64,000 nucleotides of DNA from Verrucomicrobia bacterium IMCC26134 (GTDB lineage Bacteria > Verrucomicrobiota > Verrucomicrobiia > Opitutales > Opitutaceae). The notes beneath the pieces were generated by a model, which was given only the letters and a program-made list of their open reading frames with translations, searched no databases and was not told where the DNA came from. Positions within the stretch are counted from its first letter, which is position 1; the number at the start of each line of letters is the position of its first letter. The stretch is taken from contig CP011265.1 in the NCBI GenBank assembly GCA_000972765.1, forward strand, positions 3,345,001 through 3,409,000, in the 5' to 3' direction. Below are positions 1-9,213 of the stretch, in pieces. Position numbers and translations under genes: made by a program.

Positions 1-290
1 TGCTCTCCTTAAAAGCCGCCGGCTTTGGCCTGAACCTCACCGCAGCCAGCTACGCCATCCTCTACGACCCGTGGTGGAACCCCGCCGCCGAGGCACAGGC
101 GATAGACCGCATCCACCGTATCGGCCAGACCAAGCCCGTGATCGCCTACCGCCTGCTCGCCGAGGGCACGGTCGAAGAGAAGATCCGCCTCCTTCAGCGT
201 GAAAAGTCCGCCCTCGCCAACGCCGTGATTCAGGAAGAGAGCCTCGCCGCCGTCATGGACCTCGACAGCCTCAAGCGCATCCTGGCCTGA
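1..290 (+). CDS. SNF2-family helicase, C-terminal end (partial)
   Basis: This is the last 95 codons of a gene that begins before the window; the frame opens at base 3 and ends at TGA 288-290. The translation carries the SNF2/Rad54 helicase C-terminal signature: [15 protein letters not shown], then [20 protein letters not shown] (motifs V and VI, with the arginine finger in HRIGQ), then [16 protein letters not shown]. Proteins of this family use ATP to translocate on double-stranded DNA and remodel protein-DNA complexes; in bacteria they are usually large RapA/HepA-like proteins. Only the end of the second RecA lobe is visible, so the subfamily cannot be given. Confidence 0.9.
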   Translation, partial: LSLKAAGFGLNLTAASYAILYDPWWNPAAEAQAIDRIHRIGQTKPVIAYRLLAEGTVEEKIRLLQREKSALANAVIQEESLAAVMDLDSLKRILA

Positions 291-500
291 GCGCCCGAGT
301 CTCTACCTCGCCCCTTTCCGTCCCTGAACTCCCTTCGATCGACAATTCCAGAAAAGTTTCGCTCGAAGGACTCAATGGAGACGACGGCACTGGGAATCTG
401 ACATAGTCGCTGTATACGCAGTCAATTTATACGGTTTCTAACGCCACTATCCGCATCAATCCGTGTATTCCGTGGCTAAACTCTAAAACTGGGGCAAAGT

Positions 501-2141
501 TCAGCTTTCATACTGAGCGAGACGGGCGTTGATTTTCTGCAACATGGCCCCGTTGCCCTCGAATATATAGCGATCACTCTGCAACGTATCCCGAATCTTG
601 CGCAGAAAGGCCGGATCAGGTTTACGCATCACAAGCAAACGATCCGTGTTGGCGACCAAACTCGGTGTATCCATTTGCTCCAAATCAAGTTCCACCAAAC
701 GAGTTAGCGCCGCCTGATTGAGTGAGTCAGTCTTTATCGCAGTCAATAAGATGAGTCTGGCTTGGCCTAGGGCACCAACGCGAACCATGTGTTCAGCAAA
801 AGCCACTAAATTAGTCCGGCTTGTATTTTTATCATTGAGATAATTCTGAAGCTGAAGTTCTGAAAGCGCCTTGTCGCCCAGTGCATAATTTGCCACCGAT
901 CGCAGCGCATCCAACTGCGTTCCATTGGTTTTCACCCAATCCTGGTTCTCAGCTACTATTTTCTGCGTCGCGGCGATGGCGTCAGCATATAGCTTAGCTA
1001 CAAGGTGGGCTTCTATATACGATATGGCACTGCCCATGCAGGGCAAATCCTGCACCTTGCACTGTCTATAAGCCCGCCAAGCCAAATCGATCTGGCCTTT
1101 ATAAGCCCCGATAGATGCCAAACCATTCATTGCTGCCCCGTCATTAGAAAAGCGTGAGAATAGCTCCGATAAGGTGCCCGCCCGTCGCACCGTCTCATTG
1201 CTGGGGTCGAGCGTTGATAACTCATCCAGATAACCACTTGGATCGTCCGGTTTCTCTAATTGGCGCAGCACTGCCAAACTCCGTATGGCTGTCATATTTC
1301 CCACCTCGCGGAAATAGCCTACTCGAACAACGTAAACCTCTGGATCACCGGGGAAACGATCGGAAAGATCCGAGAGTAAAGCCAGGGCCTCGGTTTTTTT
1401 CCCCTGCGCCCACATTACTTGAGCAGTCAGTATACTTCCGCCACGTGTGCCCATCGTGTTGTTTAAAAACAACAGTTTCTCAGCGATTTTGTAACGTCCC
1501 AAGTAAAAATCAGCGCTCGCTTGGGCGATGGTCAAAACATGCCAAGCCAAGGTGTTCCTGGCCTCGCTTGCTAAAAGATGCTGAGTTATTTCAATTACCC
1601 GCTCATCCTTTTGACGGGAAAACAAAAATTCAAAATACTTTCTAAGGAAGCCGATGTTAGAAGCGTTATACTGCAATCCATCACTGAAAGTTTGCTCGGC
1701 CGCGTCATCGCGACCAATTGCAATGTAAAATTGTGCTATTTGTTCGCGTGCCTCAGTATCTTCCGGAACTACAGAGAGTCCTAACCGGATATTATAAAAC
1801 CCTTCCAGATACTTTCTCTCGTTAAGTTGTTCCTTGCCCTTTTTAAGCAAAAACTCGCACCGTGCCCTGCGATATACGTCTTTTTTCCAGGGATAAAACA
1901 ATAAATTAGTATACTCTAAAGTCCCATAGTCGCGCGCATATTTTATGTAAAAATACAAGCCACCGGTGACACCTAACCAGGTCATACATAATAAAACGGT
2001 GACCCACAAAAATAGACGTCTCCAAAAGATACGGATTCGCCTTCCCTCAGAATTGTGCTCGGTGCGAAATGGCGATATTCGCCTTAAACCCAGCCAAGGC
2101 TTAAATTTGAAAGCCTTGCGACCTGCCTTGGGATTATACAT
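501..2141 (-). CDS. Membrane-anchored TPR-repeat protein
   Basis: A 546-aa protein that I cannot assign to a named family. About 45 basic N-terminal residues are followed by one hydrophobic segment (roughly residues 42-65, LFLWVTVLLCMTWLGVTGG) and then a long helical region with TPR-like spacing, for example LNERKYLEGFYNIRLGLSV, IGRDDAAEQTFSDGLQYN and ALGDKALSELQLQNYL. This suggests a single-pass inner-membrane protein with a solenoid domain for protein contacts. I chose the ATG at 2141 because the upstream ATG at 2165 lies inside a terminator hairpin. The gene follows the PEP-CTERM gene on the same strand but is separated from it by that terminator. It is AT-richer than its neighbours. Confidence 0.7.
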   Translation of the reverse strand: MYNPKAGRKAFKFKPWLGLRRISPFRTEHNSEGRRIRIFWRRLFLWVTVLLCMTWLGVTGGLYFYIKYARDYGTLEYTNLLFYPWKKDVYRRARCEFLLKKGKEQLNERKYLEGFYNIRLGLSVVPEDTEAREQIAQFYIAIGRDDAAEQTFSDGLQYNASNIGFLRKYFEFLFSRQKDERVIEITQHLLASEARNTLAWHVLTIAQASADFYLGRYKIAEKLLFLNNTMGTRGGSILTAQVMWAQGKKTEALALLSDLSDRFPGDPEVYVVRVGYFREVGNMTAIRSLAVLRQLEKPDDPSGYLDELSTLDPSNETVRRAGTLSELFSRFSNDGAAMNGLASIGAYKGQIDLAWRAYRQCKVQDLPCMGSAISYIEAHLVAKLYADAIAATQKIVAENQDWVKTNGTQLDALRSVANYALGDKALSELQLQNYLNDKNTSRTNLVAFAEHMVRVGALGQARLILLTAIKTDSLNQAALTRLVELDLEQMDTPSLVANTDRLLVMRKPDPAFLRKIRDTLQSDRYIFEGNGAMLQKINARLAQYES

Positions 2142-2147
2142 TTTAAA

Positions 2148-2183
2148 GAAAAAACCCACCTCCATGAAATCATGGAGGTGGGT
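2148..2183 (-). terminator. Rho-independent terminator after the PEP-CTERM gene
   Basis: A perfect 13-bp stem (ACCCACCTCCATG at 2154-2166 against CATGGAGGTGGGT at 2171-2183) has a 4-nt loop. Read on the minus strand it is followed by six T. It ends transcription of the gene at 2227-2850 before the TPR gene starts. Confidence 0.85.
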
Positions 2184-2226
2184 CGATTTTTAAACTTTAT
2201 AACAAATAGGTATAAAGCTACTACTA

Positions 2227-2850
2227 TTAAGCAGTGACGCTGGACTTACGACGGCGGAGTAGCGCGACACCCAAGACTGCCATGCCACCGATTGCAGCAT
2301 AGGTGGAGGGCTCTGGAACTGCGGTAAAGTTGATTGTGTCAATACCAGCACCTTGAGCACCTGAGGCAAAGGTAAAGGAACCTTTAACAGCGGTGGTAGA
2401 AGCTGAGAAATAGTAAGTCAATCCGGAGGGCGTTCCAACCGTAAAGGAGGGAACGAGCCATGATGGATCAGTCAAAACAACTTCCTTCGTAGCTGAAACA
2501 TAGTTGAGACCAGCATCACGATTGGAGATGCAGATATACATCTGCGTTCCAGCTGTCACCGAATTGTTATTGTTCTGCGAGAGGTTCACCGCAAACTCAA
2601 CAGCACCGGGAGTAGTATCGACATAACCCGAGTTAGGGCTGCCGGCGCCTACTGATGTAATGTAGGGGGTGAAAACACTTCCTGAATACGTGCCGAAGAG
2701 GGCATCGATAGGTGTTGTGCTAGTGATCGTCGTTGCGCCATCTTTCATGACAAAGGCACTGTCATAGAAACCTACGCTGCCCGCTTTGGATGCGCTGGAG
2801 AGCGCGATTGACATGAGTGCGATACCGATTAGTTTTGTATTAGTATTCAT
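2227..2850 (-). CDS. PEP-CTERM sorting-domain protein
   Basis: A 207-aa exported protein. It has an N-terminal signal peptide (MNTNTKLIGIALMSIALSSA, cleaved around the following SKA-G). It ends in a classic PEP-CTERM sorting signal: VPEPSTYAAIGG, a short hydrophobic helix and the basic tail RRRKS. In this system exosortase cleaves at the PEP motif and the protein is delivered to the surface or the exopolysaccharide matrix. The mature region is small, rich in Ser/Thr/Gly and without a recognised domain. No exosortase gene is in the window. The gene lies downstream of another exported protein at 2889-3938 and has its own terminator. Confidence 0.85.
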   Translation of the reverse strand: MNTNTKLIGIALMSIALSSASKAGSVGFYDSAFVMKDGATTITSTTPIDALFGTYSGSVFTPYITSVGAGSPNSGYVDTTPGAVEFAVNLSQNNNNSVTAGTQMYICISNRDAGLNYVSATKEVVLTDPSWLVPSFTVGTPSGLTYYFSASTTAVKGSFTFASGAQGAGIDTINFTAVPEPSTYAAIGGMAVLGVALLRRRKSSVTA

Positions 2851-2888
2851 TTACTTGGGAATTTGAGATTGTTAAAAGATTTAAGGAA

Positions 2889-3938
2889 TTAGGGAGCAAC
2901 TGGCGAGATAACTGCATAGCTCGCGTCGGCCGCATTACGCTTGATCATGTAAGCCGAATTAAAGCCGAGGATAGATGAGGTAGTGACAGCTGTGGTCGTT
3001 CCAACTTGACGCCAGGTAGTTCCATCAGCGCGAAGATAATACGAGACAAATGCGTCGGTAGTAGGGTTATAGACCTGTAATTGATCAGCGTTACCCGCTA
3101 CGTTGTTACCGGTCCAGCCGAGCGCAGCCGTTCCACCTACAGCACTGGGAGATGCATCAACCGGATAACCTGAAGCTACAAACTTTAATCCTGGGGTCAA
3201 AGGTAACGCAAAGTTGTTGGTGCGGACTCCGCCCACAGCAACCAGCGTTGCTCCACTTGTAACCTTACGGAAAAGAACGCCAACCCCGGGCGCAATGACC
3301 GTGTTAGAAACGTTGGTAGCTGAACCAGACAAACGCCAGTTGACCAAATCAGCGCGAAGATAGTAAACGCTGAAGCTATCCGTGGCTGCGTTGTAGAACC
3401 AAACTTGATCTGCATTTGCTGCCGTGTTGCTACCAACCAGTGCCGTGCTGAAGAAGCTCTGTAATTGAGCCAAGGTGATGTGCTTGCGAAGCGCAAAAGT
3501 GGCACCTGATGCAACGTTGGTCGTAAGCGTAGTTGTGTTGTTAACACTAGCTGTGTTTAAAGTTACAACGCCATTCGCCGAAGTGATGGTGGCCGTGGTA
3601 TCAACATCAAAGCGATCTCCGACAATCGAAGCATCTCCAGCAGTGACTTCCAAGTAATAGGGTTGGCCTGCGGTCAAAAGAGCGCCGACGTTGCTTGAGC
3701 CACTCAGCGTAACGGTTGATGCGGTGTTGGAGGAGCAAGCTGAGGTGAGGAGGTTCGCATTGAGAACCGAAACGCCAAGATTATTGAGCCCAACGGTGAT
3801 GGTGTTCGTTACTGCACCAACAGGAGTGGTCGTGACCGTCTGAGCAGACACGGAGGAGGCCATTGCTGACAGCAAAACTAGGCCGAGGCTTAGTGAAGCG
3901 CCCAAGCGGGACGCACGCTTTGAAACTGATGTTTTCAT
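2889..3938 (-). CDS. TIGR02597-family exported protein
   Basis: A 349-aa secreted protein. It has a strong signal peptide (MKTSVSKRASRLGASLSLGL onwards, cleavage near SVSAQ). The mature part is low-charge and rich in Thr, Ser, Val and Asn, as in surface beta proteins. Two similar internal units are visible: NADQVWFYNAATDSFSVYYL about residue 175 and NADQLQVYNPTTDAFVSYYL about residue 285, each followed by RAD-x-x-x-WR. This matches the TIGR02597 family as I remember it, which is found mainly in Verrucomicrobia and Planctomycetes and has no known function. It lies 38 bp upstream of the PEP-CTERM gene and may be co-expressed with it. Confidence 0.7.
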   Translation of the reverse strand: MKTSVSKRASRLGASLSLGLVLLSAMASSVSAQTVTTTPVGAVTNTITVGLNNLGVSVLNANLLTSACSSNTASTVTLSGSSNVGALLTAGQPYYLEVTAGDASIVGDRFDVDTTATITSANGVVTLNTASVNNTTTLTTNVASGATFALRKHITLAQLQSFFSTALVGSNTAANADQVWFYNAATDSFSVYYLRADLVNWRLSGSATNVSNTVIAPGVGVLFRKVTSGATLVAVGGVRTNNFALPLTPGLKFVASGYPVDASPSAVGGTAALGWTGNNVAGNADQLQVYNPTTDAFVSYYLRADGTTWRQVGTTTAVTTSSILGFNSAYMIKRNAADASYAVISPVAP

Positions 3939-4407
3939 GGGTAGAGGGGATTAATTTTCGAGGAGGAAGTCTTACAAGCACGAGAGAACAAGAATCTTTT
4001 TTCATTTGAGTCAACGCGTTTTTTTCGAATCCCCGGTTCGCTTTCGGTGGCTTGTTTTTTTCGGATATGACTTTTAAACCCATTTATTAGCCCACAAGTG
4101 CCTATTTTATAGGTATTAACGTCTTCCGCGGCACCATCGTTTACATCTATCCTTTTTTCGTCACACCCTTGTAACACCCTAGCTCGCACTTATCTGCATT
4201 TTTGCCTACAAGGGGTTAGTAGCTGGGATTTGGGATGGTTTGCGGTCCGTTATTCAAGCGTCCCAGACACAAAAAGAGCACTGGCTTGCAATAAGCGCGT
4301 CTGCGTTATGCACGGTAACCAAAGGCCGAATACGTATCCACATATTTGCGACAGTGGCTTGCGAATGAGTGGGAAGTTCGAGGCATGGGTGGGACGTGAA
4401 GGGTGAA
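3939..4407. other. Gene-poor stretch upstream of the exported-protein genes
   Basis: No reading frame here looks coding. The frames present overlap one another, are short and lack family-like composition. The part next to 3938 is rich in homopolymeric T and A and probably holds the promoter of the TIGR02597 gene, but I cannot place -35 and -10 boxes with confidence. A toxin gene that might partner the antitoxin at 4408-4668 was looked for here and not found. Confidence 0.5.
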
Positions 4408-4668
4408 TTACTTTCGTGCCGTGCCCTCCGCCTTGGCCTTCTTGCGCTTCGCCCAGCGAGCCTCCACCTCATCGATCTGACCCTGCGTAACGCCCTCGGT
4501 CGCCGCGGGCTCAGCAGGCAAAGATGATGCAGTCAGGGTAAACGGGATACTCCGTGTCTGCACGATCTTGGCGAGGTAGAGACGCACGGCGGTGGGCATA
4601 TCCAAGCCAATATCAGCCAGCACGAGGTCCGCCTCGTGCCGCAACTGATCGGGAATGCGTATCTGCAA
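4408..4668 (-). CDS. Orphan RelB/DinJ-type antitoxin
   Basis: An 86-aa protein. Its first half matches the ribbon-helix-helix fold of RelB/DinJ antitoxins: MQIRIPDQLRHEADLVLADI, then GLDMPTAVRLYLAKIVQTRS, then the typical IPF. The C-terminal half is charged (EVEARWAKRKKAKAEG) and would be the disordered toxin-binding part. Such proteins dimerise, repress their own promoter and neutralise a RelE/YafQ mRNA interferase. No toxin gene follows within about 470 bp or precedes it, so it is either a solitary regulator or the remainder of a decayed pair. Two tandem 10-mers upstream may be its own operator. Confidence 0.7.
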   Translation of the reverse strand: MQIRIPDQLRHEADLVLADIGLDMPTAVRLYLAKIVQTRSIPFTLTASSLPAEPAATEGVTQGQIDEVEARWAKRKKAKAEGTARK

Positions 4669-4683
4669 TGTTTTTATATGATA

Positions 4684-4704
4684 ACGTATTTATTATGTAT
4701 TTAT
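4684..4704. promoter_or_regulatory. Tandem 10-mers, candidate antitoxin operator
   Basis: ACGTATTTAT at 4684-4693 and ATGTATTTAT at 4695-4704 repeat with an 11-bp period, about one helical turn, in an AT-rich patch 16-36 bp upstream of the antitoxin start. Ribbon-helix-helix repressors bind such phased direct repeats, so autoregulation is plausible. The site is inferred from position and spacing only. Confidence 0.4.
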
Positions 4705-4708
4705 ACTA

Positions 4709-5043
4709 ATGTCAAGTAGCGTGCATAGTCATTGCATAGTGCATTCATGTGAGACGAACGTATTTTGGGTGTTTTTTCGCAGAATTTATCCGCCCCTCCA
4801 CCTTCACCGCGTCGGATTTTTCGGCTGCGAACGCAAGGAACACAAAGCAACGCCCCTCCCGTTTGAGGGCCGACTCTTTTGCGCTCTCTGCGTTCTATGC
4901 GTTCTCTGCCGCTAAATCTCAGGCGCTAGACGCATGGTCTATCGTTGTGCCTCGTTTGCCAGCGCGATCACCGGCCAGCAACGAACGTTCCTCTATTCGG
5001 AATTTGCGCCTCGTTTTTTGATCCGGCTGTAGGCGAACGAAAC
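4709..5043. other. Intergenic stretch without a recognisable gene
   Basis: Open frames here are short and mutually overlapping, with no family-like sequence. The stretch contains a degenerate GCGTTCTCTGC / GCGTTCTATGC repetition around 4880-4910, a style often seen between genes in GC-rich genomes. I see no RNA gene. Confidence 0.4.
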
Positions 5044-7992
5044 TCAGCCCGCCGAGCCGACTTCCCCGACCCCATCGAGACGCAGGGCCAAGCGGCCGAC
5101 GGCGCGAGTGGATCCGAGATCAACGGTGAAACGCGCCTCCCAATCGTTGGTCTCCCCGGTGTCGATCAACACCTGCGCCACGCGCCAGAGGGCCGCGCCG
5201 GGCTCGGCCTCGATCCAATGGGTGTTGGCGGTGGCGCGACCCGCCGGATCAAGCCGGAGGCGACCGCGTGCGTCGGCGTGAGCGGTAAACCCTTTCTCCA
5301 ACTTGCGCGACTCGGTGGTCAGGACCTCTCCTCCGGCATCGTCGGGCAGCACGCGAGCGGCAGCCGCCTCCCACTCTCCCGAGGCCACATCCTGCAACAC
5401 GAGGTGAATCGCGACGCGCACCGCGCGCTTGAGTGCCACCGGATCTCGGGTGAGCTCAGGAGGCCCGACCCCAAACTTCCTCTCCACCCCCTCCCCTGCC
5501 GCTCCCGCAAGAGGCGCAGCCAGCACGCCGACCGCGTCCACCCTTGATTGACCAGTGGCCCGGGTAGCGTCGATGGAGAGGGCGCCAGAAAGAGGTGCGC
5601 TGGAGGGCGAGGCAAGGTGAACGGCGGCGGCGGTGCTTGATGCGCCCGAGGGAGCGGCTTGAAGCTGCGACCACTCCTCGAGCAGGCTGGCGTCCACGCC
5701 GCGGACGAGAGTCTCAAACAAGGTCTCCAATTCACGCACCTCCTCGGTTTTGGCGGCGTCGGGCACGGTTTGCACCAGAACCTTCCACACCTGCATGAGG
5801 TGGCGCAGGAGCAGGCCCTCGACGCGCTCCAGTCCGTAGTCGCGCACGTAGTCGGCGAAGGAGAGAAAGCGCTCGTGCATCTCGCGGGCGATGCTCTTGG
5901 GACGGACGTTCTCCTGATCGATCCACGGGTGGGCGGCGGCGAAGGCATTAAACGTGTCGTAAAGAAATTCACGCAGCGGCTTGGGATGCTCGACTGCCTC
6001 GAGTTTCTCCATGCGCTCGTCGTAGGGCACGCCCTGGGCCTTGAGCTCGTTTAACTTCTCGGTCTTGGCGCGGAAAACCTGGGCGCGGAGGATAACCTCG
6101 GGGTCTTCTACGATGGCCTCGCAAAGAGTGAGCACATCGAGGGCGTAGTCGGGCGACTCGCGATCGAGCCGGGCGACGGTGTCGATAAGGTAGAGGGAGA
6201 GCGCCTGGTGGAGGGAAAAATCATCCTGAAGCGCGACGTTGACGCGGAGCTTGCGACCAGAGGTTGGCGAAAGCGATGCCGCGCTTGACACAAAAGGCAA
6301 ATTGTCAATCAATGATTGACTAGTTACCGGGAGGCCGGCGGCACGAGCAGAAGCGTGGGGAAGGGATGCGCAGGGGGGGGTGCCGGCGGCTGCCAGGATC
6401 GGCTCGGGTGCGATGTCTTCACTCGGCGGGCCCAGTCCCTCGTGCGGGATCCCGCCTTCGGACCCGGTGCCAATGGGGCCGACGATGCCGCGCTCCCAAA
6501 GGGCGCGGAAAAGCTGCCAGGCGCGACGGCGGTGGGCGGTTTTTTTAACCGGGGTCTCGTGCGAATCGGCGATGAGTTTTTGCAGCAGGCGGCAACCGTC
6601 GGCCTCGCGGCCCAGCATGAGCAGGAGCAGTCCGTGCGAGACAGCGAATCGCGAGACGAGCGGTTCGGGAGCGGCGGTGAGCAGGCGGTCCATGGTCTTG
6701 CGCTCCCAACCGACGGCGCCTTCGGGGGCGGATTGCTTCTGGGCCTTTTTCTTTTTGCCGGGATTGGCGGCGGCCTTGGCCTCCTCGCGGAGGTTGGCAA
6801 TGGTCCACTCGGGAGCCTGCACGATGACATGGCCGACATCGTCAAAACCCTTGCGGCCGGCGCGGCCGGAGATCTGGCGAAAGTCACGCACGGTGAGGAT
6901 GGCGGATTTTTTGCCGTCGTATTTCCAGAGCTGGGTAAAGACTACGGTGCGGAGCGGGACATTGATGCCGACGCCGAGGGTATCGGTGCCGCAGATGAGT
7001 TTGAGCAAGCCCCGCTGGGCGAGTTTTTCGACGAGGATGCGGTAACGGGGCAACAAGCCCGCATGGTGCACGCCGATGCCGTGTCGGAGCCAGCGCTTGA
7101 GCTCGCGGCCGTAGGGGCTAGTGAAGCGGGCGGATTCGAGAGCGGTGGCAAGGGCGGCCTTTTCCTCACGGGTGCAGACCGGCAGGCTCATGAGGGCCTG
7201 GGCGGTCTCGGCGGCGGCGCGCTGGGTGAAGTGAACGAGGTAGGCCGGGACCTGATTGGCAGCGAGAAGCTGCTCCACGCGCTCGCAGAGGGGCGTCTCG
7301 GACCATTCAAAATCAAGCGGCACGGGGCGGCGCTCGCTGCGCACGACGACGACCGGCGTGCCGGTGAGGCGGGCGGTTTCGCGCTCGATCACGGATGTGT
7401 CGCCGAGGGTGGCAGACATGAGCAGGAACCGGGAACGCGCGAGGGTCAGGAGCGGCACCTGCCACGCGACCCCGCGCTCGGGGTCGGAGTAGTAGTGAAA
7501 CTCGTCCATGATGACGGTCGCGAAGGAGGCCCCGTCACCGCGGGAGAGGGCCTGGTTGGCCAGAATCTCAGCCGTGCAACAGAGAATGGCGGCGTCGGGG
7601 TTAACGGTGGCGTCACCGGTCATCATGCCGACGCGCTCGGGGCCAAAATCGCGACAGAGGGCGAGGAACTTTTCGTTTACCAATGCCTTTATCGGGCAGG
7701 TGTAAACGGAGCGGCGCCCGCGGCTAAGGGCGAAAAAATGGGCGGCGGTGGCGACGAGGGATTTGCCGGAACCAGTCGGGGTGTTGAGGATGACGTTGCG
7801 GCCGGCGAGCAGCTCCAGCACGGCCTTCTCCTGCTCAGGGTAAAGCTCGAGACTGCGCGCGGCGACGGCGGCAAGAAACCGCGTTAACAATGCGTCGTCG
7901 GTCGCCTCCGCAAGTCGGAGCGGGGCGAAGGGCGGCGGCAAAGCTGAAAGGTCGGACGACACCCCGCCATAGCGAAGGCTGGGCGACGGCAA
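5044..7992 (-). CDS. DExH-box superfamily II RNA/DNA helicase
   Basis: A 982-aa Ski2-like or DUF3516-type helicase. Motifs in order: Q-like [14 protein letters not shown]; Walker A TPTGSGKS (about residue 74); motif Ia [10 protein letters not shown]; Walker B DEFH in [14 protein letters not shown] (the fourth residue is His); motif III SATL; motif [13 protein letters not shown]; motif [12 protein letters not shown]. The long C-terminal half is helical. It is interrupted by a low-complexity Ala/Ser/Pro insertion at about residues 510-580 that contains a palindromic repeat element, with a second degenerate copy near residue 815. Such enzymes unwind structured RNA or DNA with ATP. The gene is monocistronic; ribokinase lies upstream on the same strand. 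Confidence 0.85.
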   Translation of the reverse strand: MPSPSLRYGGVSSDLSALPPPFAPLRLAEATDDALLTRFLAAVAARSLELYPEQEKAVLELLAGRNVILNTPTGSGKSLVATAAHFFALSRGRRSVYTCPIKALVNEKFLALCRDFGPERVGMMTGDATVNPDAAILCCTAEILANQALSRGDGASFATVIMDEFHYYSDPERGVAWQVPLLTLARSRFLLMSATLGDTSVIERETARLTGTPVVVVRSERRPVPLDFEWSETPLCERVEQLLAANQVPAYLVHFTQRAAAETAQALMSLPVCTREEKAALATALESARFTSPYGRELKRWLRHGIGVHHAGLLPRYRILVEKLAQRGLLKLICGTDTLGVGINVPLRTVVFTQLWKYDGKKSAILTVRDFRQISGRAGRKGFDDVGHVIVQAPEWTIANLREEAKAAANPGKKKKAQKQSAPEGAVGWERKTMDRLLTAAPEPLVSRFAVSHGLLLLMLGREADGCRLLQKLIADSHETPVKKTAHRRRAWQLFRALWERGIVGPIGTGSEGGIPHEGLGPPSEDIAPEPILAAAGTPPCASLPHASARAAGLPVTSQSLIDNLPFVSSAASLSPTSGRKLRVNVALQDDFSLHQALSLYLIDTVARLDRESPDYALDVLTLCEAIVEDPEVILRAQVFRAKTEKLNELKAQGVPYDERMEKLEAVEHPKPLREFLYDTFNAFAAAHPWIDQENVRPKSIAREMHERFLSFADYVRDYGLERVEGLLLRHLMQVWKVLVQTVPDAAKTEEVRELETLFETLVRGVDASLLEEWSQLQAAPSGASSTAAAVHLASPSSAPLSGALSIDATRATGQSRVDAVGVLAAPLAGAAGEGVERKFGVGPPELTRDPVALKRAVRVAIHLVLQDVASGEWEAAAARVLPDDAGGEVLTTESRKLEKGFTAHADARGRLRLDPAGRATANTHWIEAEPGAALWRVAQVLIDTGETNDWEARFTVDLGSTRAVGRLALRLDGVGEVGSAG
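5535..5560. repeat. Degenerate copy of an in-gene palindromic repeat
   Basis: This 26-bp stretch matches the repeat at 6301-6328 at about 18 of 26 positions, best across TTGATTGACCAGT. On the minus strand it encodes ATGQSRVD, in the same frame as the VTSQSLID and ATSRSLID of the better copies. It is the weakest of the three and could be partly chance. Confidence 0.4.
6301..6328. repeat. Palindromic repeat inside the helicase gene
   Basis: The core TCAATCAATGATTGA is a 15-bp palindrome around one centre base and is followed by CTAGTTACC. It shares 23 of 28 bases with 15937-15964 inside metX, an unrelated gene. In both genes the minus-strand reading frame is identical and gives TS-Q/R-SLIDN inside an Ala/Ser/Pro-rich insertion. 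Confidence 0.65.
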
Positions 7993-8034
7993 GGGAAGGC
8001 CAAAGAGACTTCGCGGCCCAATCAGATGGCCGCA

Positions 8035-9009
8035 TCAGGCGCGGGTTTTGAGAAACTTCAGGACCTCGCGCCGCCACGGCATGGCGGGGGCGGTGCCCGG
8101 TTTGGTGACGGAGAGCGCGGCGACCGCCTGGCCAAGTCGGGCGGCCGCGGCCACGTCGCCCGCGTGCTCGACCAGACCGGCGGCAAACCCGCCTACGAAG
8201 GCGTCTCCCGCGCCGGTGGTGTCGATCGCCTTCACGCGGTGCGCAGGGATGAAACTGAAGCCCGCGGCTTGGGAAATCAGACAGCCGCGCTTGCCCAAGG
8301 TCACGATGACCGTGGCCACGCCCAGCGCCCGGGCGCGGGCGTGCGTGCGCGCAGGTGGCTCGGCGGCAAGCTGCGCCTCGGTGTAGGCCGCGGTGGCGGG
8401 TGAGGATGCTGCGGGAGCGAGCTGGTTCACGAGCGCCACAAACTCGGTTTCGTTGGGGATGAGCACATCGACAAACTTGAGCAGAGCGGGGTCAAAATCA
8501 GCCCGCATCGGCGCAGGGTTGAGCACGGTGATCGCTTTGGCGCGACGACCGGCGCGCAACGTATGTGCCACGGCGGAGAGACTGGTTTCTAACTGGGTCA
8601 CGACGACTTTGGCCCCGGCAAACAAGGCTGGCGGCAAGTCGGCGAGAGAGAGCGCCCCATTCGCACCGAGGGCGACGACGATCTCGTTTTGCCCCTCGTC
8701 GTTGACAAGGATAGCGGCGGTGCCGGTGGCGTGGCGGGGCTTGGGCGCGAAGCGGGCGGCGATGCCGTTCTCTTTATAAAACGCCTCGGCCACGGCGGCG
8801 AAGGCATCGGTGCCGACGGCACCGGCGAAGAGGGTGGCGGCCCCGGCGCGACCGGCGGCGATGGCCTGGTTAGAGCCCTTGCCGCCCGGACCCGTGGTGA
8901 AGGTGCCAAGGGTGGTCTGGCCGGCGTAGGGAAACGCGGCGCAGCGCCACGTGAGATCCTGAACATAACTGCCGACGACGACGACCGAAGGAGGGGGCGA
9001 GGTGACCAT
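8035..9009 (-). CDS. rbsK: Ribokinase-like PfkB-family sugar kinase
   Basis: A 324-aa PfkB kinase that would phosphorylate ribose, or a related pentose or nucleoside, with ATP. Diagnostic motifs are the N-terminal GGKGSNQAIAAGRAGA substrate-binding loop, NPAPMRADFDP, the anion-hole and catalytic-base motif DTTGAGDAFVGGF (second Asp is the base) and VIVTLGKRG. A low-complexity insertion (APAASSPATAAYTEAQLAAE) interrupts the middle. I start at ATG 9009, since upstream codons run into the operator region. It is divergent from a pyrimidine nucleoside phosphorylase, with two identical-type palindromes between them. This fits a shared regulator for (deoxy)ribose and nucleoside use. Confidence 0.85.
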   Translation of the reverse strand: MVTSPPPSVVVVGSYVQDLTWRCAAFPYAGQTTLGTFTTGPGGKGSNQAIAAGRAGAATLFAGAVGTDAFAAVAEAFYKENGIAARFAPKPRHATGTAAILVNDEGQNEIVVALGANGALSLADLPPALFAGAKVVVTQLETSLSAVAHTLRAGRRAKAITVLNPAPMRADFDPALLKFVDVLIPNETEFVALVNQLAPAASSPATAAYTEAQLAAEPPARTHARARALGVATVIVTLGKRGCLISQAAGFSFIPAHRVKAIDTTGAGDAFVGGFAAGLVEHAGDVAAAARLGQAVAALSVTKPGTAPAMPWRREVLKFLKTRA

Positions 9010-9076
9010 AAACCCAGCTAAACCCGAAGTAATCACCACCCGCAAGCCTCTCCAAAAACGAATGCACCCAAAACAC

Positions 9077-9099
9077 AAAGTAACCTATTAGGTTACTTT
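9077..9099. promoter_or_regulatory. Palindromic operator 1 (rbsK side)
   Basis: A 23-bp perfect palindrome around one centre base, with core GTAACCTATTAGGTTAC at 9080-9096. It lies about 70 bp upstream of the rbsK start. Its core differs from operator 2 only at the centre base. The regulator is not identified in the window. Confidence 0.75.
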
Positions 9100-9143
9100 T
9101 TTCTTTGCAGTTTCAGTGGTAAGCCGAGGCAGAGCCGCGTAAG

Positions 9144-9166
9144 AGAGTAACCTAATAGGTTACTCT
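9144..9166. promoter_or_regulatory. Palindromic operator 2 (nucleoside phosphorylase side)
   Basis: A 23-bp perfect palindrome with core GTAACCTAATAGGTTAC at 9147-9163, centred 67 bp from operator 1. Outer arms CCGCGTAA (9135-9142) and TTACGCGG (9168-9175) extend it to an imperfect inverted repeat of about 40 bp. It lies about 48 bp upstream of the phosphorylase start, where it could cover the promoter. Confidence 0.75.
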
Positions 9167-9213
9167 TTTACGCGGGCTTGCCCGGACGCGGCGAGCGGCC
9201 ACGCTTGGCAGCT

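Noticed and set aside
4254-4472. A minus-strand frame as toxin partner of the antitoxin
   Set aside because: It overlaps the antitoxin gene in another frame and has no RelE/YafQ features.
6316-7887. Plus-strand frame of 523 codons opposite the helicase gene
   Set aside because: The minus strand has all helicase motifs; the plus-strand translation is low in information and Gly-rich, as expected for an antisense shadow.
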